Shown here: positions 4,838 through 13,179 of the stretch, one piece after another | Numbering within the stretch: the stretch's first letter is position 1 | Layout of the letters: each line of letters starts with the position of its first letter | Source of the DNA: a virus | IMG/VR virus record: IMGVR_UViG_3300019850_000011 | Location: 1-21,457 of that record | Length of the DNA: 21,457 nucleotides | Direction: 5' to 3' (one strand) | The notes under the pieces: model-generated | Databases searched by the model: none | Told to the model about the DNA's origin: nothing | What the model saw: only the letters and a program-made list of their open reading frames with translations | Made by a program: the position numbers and the translations under genes

Positions 4838-7486
4838 CTATATAAAATCTATAATAGACATAACAGGAACCCACTTATAAAATAGTATCGTATTTTGACC
4901 TGAAACAGAAGATTCAATAGTTACAGTGACATCTCCTGATGTAATAGTCGGCACTGATAGAATATCTACATTAGTTCTAACTTGTGTTTTTGTTATTTCA
5001 GCAACAGCCTCAATGTGGAATCCGGCATTTAATGTTGAGTAGTTTACAGAATATTTACCAGTGGCATATTGAGCAAGATCCTTTGATATAACCTGCAAAT
5101 GAAGCTCCCAATTTCCTTCTGATGGGACTGGTAAATCTATTGTTCCAGTATACGGTCCTGCGCCTGTAGTAGTATCAGGCCATAAAATATTATGGCCTTC
5201 TGTGGGATTTGTTACTACTCCATCTACTATTAATCTGTCTATAGTTACATTTGAAATCACTGAATTTAAAGCTGTGAAGTTCCACACACCTTGTCCTGAA
5301 GTAATCTCTTTAACTAGTGGATCAGTTGTAAGATCATTTCCTGATACTCCAGTTATGTCAACTGCTATTGCAGTTACTCCTGTTCCACTTTCATCTACGT
5401 AATAAAGAATATCACTGCTTTGGAATTTTGAACCATCGGTAACTGTAACAGTTGTGGCGCTAACTGCCGCACCACCTGGAACAGTAGTCTGATAATCGTA
5501 AAAGACACTATTGTATCCGTTTTTATACCAAGGCTCGTTAGGTGTACCTGACAGGGTTACAGTCTCTAAGCTTCCAAATTTTACCTTTGTTTCTCCACCG
5601 CTTGAGAAATAGGTTGCGTCTGATCGCCTATCTCCACTCTTTCCAGTTGCGTATGGGTAGCCAGTTGTCCCAGTATATTCTATATAACCATGTTCTATGG
5701 TTAAATCTACATCGTGGAACCTTAAAGGAAGATTACTTGGCCCGGTGGATTTAAATTTGTTTATGATAACTGTAGAGGTTCCATTATTTTTAACCTTATA
5801 GGCGTCTGCTTCGGAAGTTTCAAGGTTTGCGTGTGCGCCAGCTGCGGGAAATCCTAGAGAAAGTCCCGCTGTATATCCATCATTATATATAGAATCAGCA
5901 CCACAATTATTAAGCTCTACCTCATTAATCACAGCATCAATACCATATAAAAGAGAAAATCCAGTTTTCGTGTAGTTATTAGCGGTCATTTTCCCTATAG
6001 TAAGTTTTCGTACATTATCAGAGAAATACATTCCACCTAGACTATTATTTGATCCTTGGCCATCCGCATAAATTTCCTGAATATCTACCTCATTAGTAGA
6101 TTCGCATGTTGATGCTGTTCCGTTGCCCTCTATAATTAAATTTTCAATTTTGGCACGCTGTGATGAACCGAAAGAAAAATGAGAACCACCACTAAATTTA
6201 ACCGTCCCAAGAAAGCCAAACCCAAAGACTCGACTAAATAGTATATACGGAGCAGTAGCACCTGAAGAGAACTTTATATTCTTAATATAGATATCTTTAT
6301 GAAAATCTTCGCCAGTAGTACCGCTTCTATATAGATGTAAATCTGCAACAGATTCAAAATGCTGAAAAAATGATTCTTTAAATGTTACGGTAGTATTAAC
6401 AATAGATTTTATTGTTAACATTTGTTGTGGCGCTACCTCTTGTGACGGAGTATTAGGTATTGAACCAGTAAGCCCACCAAATCTAGCAAGCTGAACCAAT
6501 TGACCGACGACTAAGTCAGTAATAGAAGCCACAACAACAGAATTATCGGCTACATTAACGGAAGATACCGCTACTTCTAGCTGGCCCTCTAAAGGGAAAG
6601 ATCCAAAGTTTAAGCTTGTTGAATATCCTAAGGGTGACGATGATCCGCCATTAATAACTAACTCAGTTAGGCTTGAATCTCCTTCAAAAGTGCATCCGGA
6701 GGGAAGGACAACCATTTTAGATGTGCCAGTATATGACACGCCTAAAATATCTGATACTTCTGATATAGAGTAGCTGCTTAAATAGTATTGTGAACTCAAG
6801 CATGCTATTCTTTTAGCCCCTATTACCTTTGCGTAGTTTGCAGTTTGCTGAAAAGAAGCCATAGAGTCTGTTAATAGCCCTCCAACTGCTCCAAAAATCT
6901 CAACAGCTAATTCTGTATATTTTAATACCCAGCATCCAGTTCCAGTACCCGTCCCCTGAACTGCTAAAAACGTCCCAAGAGAAGTAGCAGATAAAGTCCC
7001 TGGTTTATCCGGGTCAATAATCGTTCCGCCATTGGCCGTATTTTTATTTGTTGCGGAGGACCAATAATAAATACCTTGCAAAACAGTTCCATTTTCGTAG
7101 AAACTAGCAACTAACGTAGGTCTAGTCTTATCAGCAGTAATAAGTTCATACACAGAATTTATTGAAGCAAGGCCGTAATAGTTTACGTTAGTAGATCCGC
7201 CTATAACACCAATAAATCCAAGAGCTAAGATTTTATCTCCTACAGTAGAAGATACAGCAAGTTGGAATCTAGTAGAATTTACTTCAATAAAATCTACTCC
7301 AGGAATTAAAACTGTTCCGTTCTTATATACAATAATAGATCCAGAATGAGGTACATAAGAAAAGTCATTAAGATCAAAAACTAACTGTCCAGCTTCAGCT
7401 ACAAACAGTTCAGGAACTACGCTAGAAGCAGCTGTAACTAAAGGAACAGTATTAACTGGTGCCCATACATTTGCATCATCAGACAT
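4838..7486 (-). CDS. Tailspike with shared N-terminal anchor and predicted beta-helix
   Basis: This 882-residue receptor-binding protein is the last gene of the late operon. Residues 1-96 (MSDDANVW... to about IGVIG) align without gaps to the start of the other fibre gene (18562-20268) at roughly half identity, marking a common virion-attachment domain. After a linker, residues about 195-240 (VEIFGAVGG, TDSMASFQQTANYAKVIGAKRI, then YYLSS) resemble the opening of pectate-lyase-like right-handed beta-helices, although the usual GDGxxDD is altered to GGLLTDS. The repetitive middle (to about residue 700) fits a beta-helix, and the last 150 residues form a separate C-terminal part. Such spikes bind and often cut surface polysaccharide; no catalytic pair can be assigned by eye. 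Distal coding DNA is richer in GC than the anchor. An AGGAG site precedes the ATG. Confidence 0.86.
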   Translation of the reverse strand: MSDDANVWAPVNTVPLVTAASSVVPELFVAEAGQLVFDLNDFSYVPHSGSIIVYKNGTVLIPGVDFIEVNSTRFQLAVSSTVGDKILALGFIGVIGGSTNVNYYGLASINSVYELITADKTRPTLVASFYENGTVLQGIYYWSSATNKNTANGGTIIDPDKPGTLSATSLGTFLAVQGTGTGTGCWVLKYTELAVEIFGAVGGLLTDSMASFQQTANYAKVIGAKRIACLSSQYYLSSYSISEVSDILGVSYTGTSKMVVLPSGCTFEGDSSLTELVINGGSSSPLGYSTSLNFGSFPLEGQLEVAVSSVNVADNSVVVASITDLVVGQLVQLARFGGLTGSIPNTPSQEVAPQQMLTIKSIVNTTVTFKESFFQHFESVADLHLYRSGTTGEDFHKDIYIKNIKFSSGATAPYILFSRVFGFGFLGTVKFSGGSHFSFGSSQRAKIENLIIEGNGTASTCESTNEVDIQEIYADGQGSNNSLGGMYFSDNVRKLTIGKMTANNYTKTGFSLLYGIDAVINEVELNNCGADSIYNDGYTAGLSLGFPAAGAHANLETSEADAYKVKNNGTSTVIINKFKSTGPSNLPLRFHDVDLTIEHGYIEYTGTTGYPYATGKSGDRRSDATYFSSGGETKVKFGSLETVTLSGTPNEPWYKNGYNSVFYDYQTTVPGGAAVSATTVTVTDGSKFQSSDILYYVDESGTGVTAIAVDITGVSGNDLTTDPLVKEITSGQGVWNFTALNSVISNVTIDRLIVDGVVTNPTEGHNILWPDTTTGAGPYTGTIDLPVPSEGNWELHLQVISKDLAQYATGKYSVNYSTLNAGFHIEAVAEITKTQVRTNVDILSVPTITSGDVTVTIESSVSGQNTILFYKWVPVMSIIDFI

Positions 7487-7513
7487 GTTTTAATCTCCTG
7501 GAGTATATAGTTA

Positions 7514-7807
7514 TTAGACTTCTTTCTTATTAGATTCTTCTACTTTCTTAGAAAGTCCAGCAAGAGTATCTCTAAGAGTAAAAGCAACAAGACAAACTCC
7601 TAGCATAATCCAGCCAGGAATGCTATTATCAGGATTGTCTAAAATATAATTAATAGAAAATGTAGCTATAGTTATAACTACAGGATTTGTTTTATTTGTA
7701 GTAAGCTCTCCGACAGTCTGAGAAGTTCCAGGTACTTTAACTTTACCTACTTTAGATTCTCTGAATAAAGAGATAGCTGACGTAATAAGTGCAACTGGTA
7801 AGGGCAT
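7514..7807 (-). CDS. Holin-like small membrane protein
   Basis: This is a 97-residue protein using the ATG at 7805-7807. A longer in-frame start at 7876 would overlap the preceding gene, and the ribosome binding site at 7816-7820 supports the shorter form. It has an N-terminal amphipathic or hydrophobic segment (PLPVALITSAISLF), two probable membrane segments (about residues 41-57 and 63-79, the second IPGWIMLGVCLVAFTL), a short turn between them, and a charged lysine/glutamate-rich C-terminus. Small size, these membrane segments, the charged tail and its place in a probable lysis pair fit a holin, which permeabilises the inner membrane at a set time. No sequence family is recognised with certainty. 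Confidence 0.65.
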   Translation of the reverse strand: MPLPVALITSAISLFRESKVGKVKVPGTSQTVGELTTNKTNPVVITIATFSINYILDNPDNSIPGWIMLGVCLVAFTLRDTLAGLSKKVEESNKKEV

Positions 7808-7815
7808 AATATATT

Positions 7816-7820
7816 CTCCT
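7816..7820 (-). promoter_or_regulatory. Ribosome binding site deciding the holin-like start
   Basis: On the minus strand AGGAG lies 8 nt before the ATG at 7807, downstream of the stop of the previous gene. The alternative start at 7876 has no such site, so translation most likely begins at 7807. Confidence 0.8.
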
Positions 7821-7823
7821 AAG

Positions 7824-8222
7824 TTAACTCCAGCTAAGAGATCGACGAATATCGATATGTGTGTTATCAGGTACAAGACTGAGTAACTTATTCAAAGTAT
7901 TTCTTGAGTTAGTTACATCAGGAATACTATCCTTATCTAGGTATTTAATTCCATCTCCTGTTAGAATGCAACCTTCAATCTGTCTTGTATAATTACCTGA
8001 GTGTACTTCTACAAAAGTACGATTATATACTCCATGTAATAATAAAACTGGTCCTTTAGAAGGAGATTGATATTTCTTAACAGGATAGATACCTGCTGGT
8101 ACACAAGAGATGTTTTGTTGATTTTCTAGCCAAGGAAGCTCTAAAGTAAAGCATTGAAAATCATTATACCTTAATCTTCCTAAAGTGCAATCAGATTGAC
8201 ACCAGGTATCTAACTTAATCAT
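7824..8222 (-). CDS. DUF5675 family protein, candidate cell-wall enzyme
   Basis: This 132-residue protein matches DUF5675 in outline. It has TLGRL (13-17), TLELPWLENQQNISC (26-40) with VPAGIYPV after it, a VEVHSGN element (71-77), GCILTG (84-89) and NSR (105-107). The arrangement of H74, then C85 in a GCI context, recalls the HxxxGC signature of L,D-transpeptidase-type folds. I infer a possible peptidoglycan activity from this. No recognisable endolysin occurs elsewhere in the window, and this gene sits directly before the holin-like gene, so it may fill the endolysin role. GGAG precedes the ATG by 9 nt. Family call is good; enzymatic role is speculative. Confidence 0.75.
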   Translation of the reverse strand: MIKLDTWCQSDCTLGRLRYNDFQCFTLELPWLENQQNISCVPAGIYPVKKYQSPSKGPVLLLHGVYNRTFVEVHSGNYTRQIEGCILTGDGIKYLDKDSIPDVTNSRNTLNKLLSLVPDNTHIDIRRSLSWS

Positions 8223-8255
8223 AACTTAGTTCTCCTATAATATAGTTTATACATA

Positions 8256-11200
8256 CTATTCATATGAGTTACTAAAATCTTTAAGTTCATAGCCGCCCAT
8301 AATAATTTGCATGTTCTTAGAGAAAGGACTATTAAGCTTAGCTCTTAATATATTAGCTTGAGAAGTATTAGCTGCTTTATATAGTTGAAACATCCATTGA
8401 TTAAATTCAACTTGCTTACCTCCAAGTTTAACATACTGTTCAGTAAAGTTTTCTATCTGTTCTTGTGTAGGACTCTGACCAGCTATAACAGTAGACTTAA
8501 TAGATTCTCCTAAGCTAGCTCTCTTGCCACTGTCACTAAGTGCATAAGCTTTGAATCTATAAGCAGCATCAATAGCAACTGCCTCTCCAAGAGGTTTACC
8601 GCCTACCATACGAGCTAAGTTTACAAGAGATAACATATCATTAGATGCTATTACATTACCTCTCTTACTAGTAGAATAAGAAGCATGATAAGGATTAGAG
8701 AATCCTTGTAAAGTTTGTGCGAGTCCGGCCAGCGGTCTTGAGATAGAATTATGCTCTAATCCTTGTAATAGTGCAGTAGTAAATGTACCTCCATTTTTAA
8801 TCTTTGACATAGTATCAAAAATATTATTGAAGAATTTATAAGAAGCCTGTATGATAGGTACACTAGCTGGATCAGTTGGAACAATAGTAAGGTGCCTAGG
8901 ATTAATATCACCACGAGTGTATAGATTAGTCTTAAGGTCAGGATGTAATAACATATTAGAAGCTAGTCCATACATAAGCCAATCTCCAGCTTCCTTACCT
9001 GCTGCTCCATATACAGTAGTATATAAATCTTTATGTTGATCGTTACCAGATGCAGTACCAATGATATGAGTATTAATAGCATTAAATGCTGGCAAGCCAT
9101 TCATACCAAATATAGTACCTTGTAACCCTAGCAACGTCATAGCATCTTTAGCGCTGCCCTCTCCTACATGACGTAGAAGTTGTTGCATAAGATTAAATTG
9201 ATAAGTCTGGAATAAACCGATACTTTGTCCTATAGCTCCTTGAAAAAGCATAGGTCTCTGAGCAGCAAGATAGTTACCCTGAGTTCTATTAACAAAAGTA
9301 TTGATATAACTTAGTGCAGTTCTATCATCTATGATATTATACTTAACAGCAATGTCAGTAACTTTCTTCATAGTATGAGCAGCTGCAAATCTATTAAACT
9401 CTTCCGCTAGTCTATTACCTGTCCATCTTTCCCCTTTATCTGCGGCAGTTCTTAATGCCTTATGTACTTTAGCTAATTTATCATTAAGCTGTCCAACAGT
9501 CTCCTTTCCGCTAAGAGTAAGATTATCTAAAGTCCAACGATACTGTTCTGAGATGTTAGTAACAAAATTATTCTTTTTAAAGAAGGCAAGTTCTGGCGAA
9601 TTTTTACCAAAAGTTTTATAAGCATCAGCAAGTAACTTAGTAGGAGAAAGTATAAGCTTATCAGTTCCAGGCACTTTTATCTTAGCAAGAGCTGCAAGTT
9701 CTCCTACTGCATTCTTATCTCCGCGCTCAATAGCACGAAGAATACTTTTCATTTCGGCACCGTACAAAATATTTGCGGATACGTAGTTATTAACTGCGTT
9801 AAGACTGTCAAGTCGTAAGATAGTTGTGGCCAGTAGACCATTAGCCTTTTGTACAAAGTTTTGCAGTACTCCTCTAGGCGCAATATGATTAGCAAGTAAA
9901 TCCATTTCCATATCATAAGAAGCTCCCTTATATCCATATTGCTTCATTAATTTATTGAGCTGTCCTAGCTCTTCAATAGTCTTGGAAGATTCTACTACCT
10001 TAGTTAATCTATCATACATTTCAGAAACTTTAGCGTCAAGAGCTCTATTAGCATTTACCCAGAAAGGATAATCTGCATAGTTTTTAATTCCAAGAGCAGT
10101 CTTTATATAACTAGTATAAGGATTTTTAACTACACTTTCAGCATGTTTAATAAGAGCAAGATTATTAAATTGTGATGTAGCAAGATTAGTAAATTCCTCC
10201 CCGCGCTTAGCTAATTCAGCAAACTGTCTTTCATACTTAGCAGATACCATCTCACGAACAAGAGAAGTCTCCTGCTTAAGGTGCCAGTTAAGTATCTCCT
10301 GACTAACTTTCTGTGGATCAGTAGAGATAAAATAAGGAGCATCTAACCCTTTACGTTGAAATGCGCTATTAAGATAATTTTCATTAAGAGTCCTAGTTAC
10401 ATCAAACTGTCCAATGCTTTTATAATAATTCTCAGCATCTGTCTTAGTAAGAACTTCAAGAGTAGGATTATTAGATAATTTAGATATCATCTTATCAAGC
10501 TGTTCTTGACTATTAGCATATAAATTCTTAGTATGACCAGTACCTGTTATTGAATTATCTTTTACAATAGCAAAATAAGGGAAGTCTTTAGGATCAACTG
10601 GAATAGGATAAAATACATCAGGACTACGTACAGTATTATAACCTTGAGCTGTACGTAGTTTTATAATATTAGAAGTTCTATTTCCATTAGCTGCTATATG
10701 AGCTTCAATAGCTTCAAGAGTTTCTTGATTCTTTATAGGGATACTAAGAGGTGCATCTTTAGCTATAAGTTTAGGAGGTTTAGCAGCTTTTCCTGCTGCC
10801 AGAAGTTGATTATATCTTACAATTACAGCAGGTTCAAGCGCATCTCTTGTGGAATTAAGTACATAGTTATCAGGAATAGACCTAAGAGTATTATTAATAG
10901 TACTCCATTCAACAGTTGCTTTAGGGCTCTGAGCAAGTTTATATAAAGAAGGTTCAATAGTAGTTCTTAATGCTTGATGTTTATTACGAATAACTCCTGA
11001 AGTTACATTTCCCAGCCACTCAGTTTTAGCTGCTAGAGAGCCATAGTTTGAAGAAGCAGCTGTAATAAACTTACCCCCAGCTCCAGTTCTATTAGCTTCC
11101 AATACATCCCTAAGAGTAATAGGTAAGAATTTAACTTCATCTTCTTTGAAATAAGAAGCTGTTATATTCTGTAATCTCTGGCTTTGTATTCTTTCCTGCT

Positions 11201-13178
11201 GTGTTATAGTAGCCATACCTTCTAATATATGACCATTTAAATCAGATACAGGAGTAGTATCATAAGATATTTTAAGCTGTCTAGGAAGTTTATAAGCAGG
11301 AACTATTCCATCAATAGGTTTAGCTAATCCTTTAGATACAAGTAACTTAGTATAATCTTCAGCATAAGATTGAATAGCAAAGATATCAGTTTCAAGGTTT
11401 TCAGAAATTTGTCCTGACAGCTTAGAAGAACGAACATTAGTCATAGCTGCAATATCTTCTTGAGATAATTTAGCTTTAGCTCCTCTCTTAGAAGATAGAA
11501 GTTTATTAGCTATTTCTATCTTCTTAGTATGTAAGAAATCAAGAAACTCAGCAGCATCAGTAAACTGTCTGCGAGTTCCATCTTTCATATGTATAGCATG
11601 TCTTGGATCAAACTCTCTATAAAGTTTTTCAAGCAGTGGTATATCATTCTCATTGATAGTAACAGGTTTAAAAGTCTTACCTGCTTTTACAAAAGGAGGA
11701 GTTTCAAGTGCCCATATATACCTTGCTTGTGATTCTTGAAGGCCCGCAGTTGTAACATCCCAACCAGTGCCTTTGCCAGATTGGGATATAAAGCCTTTAG
11801 TTCCTGCCTTACGTACAGCTTCAGTATAAATACCTTTTAAAGGAAAGTTCCATTGTCTTTTGCCAGCTGTAATCTTAGAACCTTTAATTAAAATCTCCTG
11901 TCCTTTTGTAAGAGTATCAGAAAGAGCTACATGCTGAGGAAGCTTTTCAACTATATTACCAAAGTTCTCTCCCCAGGAAGTTACATAAGCAGCTTTAAAA
12001 TTAATCTTAGCTGCTTCCTCTACATCTTTTATACTCTTACTTTTAGCAGCTTTAGCTATAACTTTTTCAGCTTTAGTCTTATCCAGAACTCTTGATATTC
12101 TAGTAGCACCAAGATAATTACCAAGATTAGTTTGAAAGTCAGTCTTATAAGTCATAGCATAAGCTTGTGATGCTATTGTCTGGTCTCCTTCAGCTAAAGC
12201 TCCTAATTGAGTTCTTACTTGAACATGCAATCTTGAAGCTTTAGTCTTGGCAGCAGCTTCAAGAAAAGCTTGTCTTTCAGCTGTAAATACTTTAGGAACT
12301 TGTGTAAGATTATCAAGCTGTTCAAGATCATATAGTATTTTATTAGAGGGAGAAGCGCTAGAATGTAATACATTAATATGAGTATAAGGAGCAGCTTGAG
12401 TATCAGCTATTTTTACTGCCTTCTTAATAGCAAAAGCTGACTTAGTTACATCTATAACTCCAGTAATAGTACCAAAGACTAAGCCGCCTACAGCTATATT
12501 AGTTACAATATCTCCTAAGTCTTGATTTTCAAGTACAGGAGATTGAGATAAAGTTGTAGATACGGCAGTTTCAAAGGCTGCAACTTCAAGCACAGACTGC
12601 CCATATCCAGCAACCATTGCTGATAATGTATTTTTATTAGTAAGAAGAGAAAGAGAATTACTATTTGTAATCTCCTGTATAGCTTTAGCTAAGAACTTTT
12701 GCCTCTGTGGTACTAACAGGCCAAGAGCAGCAGACATATTCTTTCCAAATCTGCCCGCAGCAATACTAGTTTGTAATACTTTCTGGCCAGCATTTAATGC
12801 TTTAACTCCAGCTAATCCTGGAACAAGTGAGCTTAATATAAAACCTGCTACATCTGCACTCTCTTCATGTTCCTTATAATAGGTACCTAAGTCATCATCA
12901 AGTGCTTCAATTACATCCGCTGTCTTAGATAGTTCAAAATCACCTCCAAGAAAGTTACCCATAGTAGGAGCAATATTATACAATTGATTAGCTCCTGATA
13001 GTATAGATACACCTATAAATTTAGGAATATTAGAGACCGTTTCAGCTGCCCCTTCTAAGAAGCTTTGATTATTATTAGCTATTGAATGACTGTCAGCAGC
13101 TACAAGATAAGAAGGAATAGCAAGAGAATCTTCTTCCTCTCCCTTTCTGAAAATATCTACAGGATTAAATATAGGCAT
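8256..13178 (-). CDS. Giant internal virion (ejection) protein, 1,640 residues
   Basis: This is the largest gene in the window. Its size, late-operon position after a smaller internal protein, and alternation of alanine/lysine-rich helical stretches with hydrophobic glycine-rich segments (about residues 110-128 and 223-242) fit the large podovirus ejection proteins. These leave the capsid and form a channel across the host envelope, as T7 gp16 does. Its C-terminal third (FNRFAAAHTMKKVTDIA, then VNRTQGNY and LLRHVGEG) looks like domains of large polyvalent phage proteins. I found no obvious lytic transglycosylase motif and no T7-type RNA polymerase motifs. It starts 1 nt after the stop of the 587-residue gene (TAA-C-ATG), indicating coupled translation. 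Role inferred from context and architecture. Confidence 0.72.
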   Translation of the reverse strand: MPIFNPVDIFRKGEEEDSLAIPSYLVAADSHSIANNNQSFLEGAAETVSNIPKFIGVSILSGANQLYNIAPTMGNFLGGDFELSKTADVIEALDDDLGTYYKEHEESADVAGFILSSLVPGLAGVKALNAGQKVLQTSIAAGRFGKNMSAALGLLVPQRQKFLAKAIQEITNSNSLSLLTNKNTLSAMVAGYGQSVLEVAAFETAVSTTLSQSPVLENQDLGDIVTNIAVGGLVFGTITGVIDVTKSAFAIKKAVKIADTQAAPYTHINVLHSSASPSNKILYDLEQLDNLTQVPKVFTAERQAFLEAAAKTKASRLHVQVRTQLGALAEGDQTIASQAYAMTYKTDFQTNLGNYLGATRISRVLDKTKAEKVIAKAAKSKSIKDVEEAAKINFKAAYVTSWGENFGNIVEKLPQHVALSDTLTKGQEILIKGSKITAGKRQWNFPLKGIYTEAVRKAGTKGFISQSGKGTGWDVTTAGLQESQARYIWALETPPFVKAGKTFKPVTINENDIPLLEKLYREFDPRHAIHMKDGTRRQFTDAAEFLDFLHTKKIEIANKLLSSKRGAKAKLSQEDIAAMTNVRSSKLSGQISENLETDIFAIQSYAEDYTKLLVSKGLAKPIDGIVPAYKLPRQLKISYDTTPVSDLNGHILEGMATITQQERIQSQRLQNITASYFKEDEVKFLPITLRDVLEANRTGAGGKFITAASSNYGSLAAKTEWLGNVTSGVIRNKHQALRTTIEPSLYKLAQSPKATVEWSTINNTLRSIPDNYVLNSTRDALEPAVIVRYNQLLAAGKAAKPPKLIAKDAPLSIPIKNQETLEAIEAHIAANGNRTSNIIKLRTAQGYNTVRSPDVFYPIPVDPKDFPYFAIVKDNSITGTGHTKNLYANSQEQLDKMISKLSNNPTLEVLTKTDAENYYKSIGQFDVTRTLNENYLNSAFQRKGLDAPYFISTDPQKVSQEILNWHLKQETSLVREMVSAKYERQFAELAKRGEEFTNLATSQFNNLALIKHAESVVKNPYTSYIKTALGIKNYADYPFWVNANRALDAKVSEMYDRLTKVVESSKTIEELGQLNKLMKQYGYKGASYDMEMDLLANHIAPRGVLQNFVQKANGLLATTILRLDSLNAVNNYVSANILYGAEMKSILRAIERGDKNAVGELAALAKIKVPGTDKLILSPTKLLADAYKTFGKNSPELAFFKKNNFVTNISEQYRWTLDNLTLSGKETVGQLNDKLAKVHKALRTAADKGERWTGNRLAEEFNRFAAAHTMKKVTDIAVKYNIIDDRTALSYINTFVNRTQGNYLAAQRPMLFQGAIGQSIGLFQTYQFNLMQQLLRHVGEGSAKDAMTLLGLQGTIFGMNGLPAFNAINTHIIGTASGNDQHKDLYTTVYGAAGKEAGDWLMYGLASNMLLHPDLKTNLYTRGDINPRHLTIVPTDPASVPIIQASYKFFNNIFDTMSKIKNGGTFTTALLQGLEHNSISRPLAGLAQTLQGFSNPYHASYSTSKRGNVIASNDMLSLVNLARMVGGKPLGEAVAIDAAYRFKAYALSDSGKRASLGESIKSTVIAGQSPTQEQIENFTEQYVKLGGKQVEFNQWMFQLYKAANTSQANILRAKLNSPFSKNMQIIMGGYELKDFSNSYE

Positions 13179-13179
13179 G

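Noticed and set aside
8851-9039. Plus-strand open frames inside the late genes (also 5202-5402, 5542-5754, 10698-10946, 14669-14968, 19421-19720, 20926-21126, 21159-21389)
   Set aside because: They lie antisense to well-supported minus-strand genes, lack protein-like patterns and suitable ribosome binding sites, and are shadows.
8256-13178. N4-type virion RNA polymerase
   Set aside because: Size is suggestive, but no T7/N4 polymerase motifs were found and the sequence is helical and alanine-rich as in ejection proteins.
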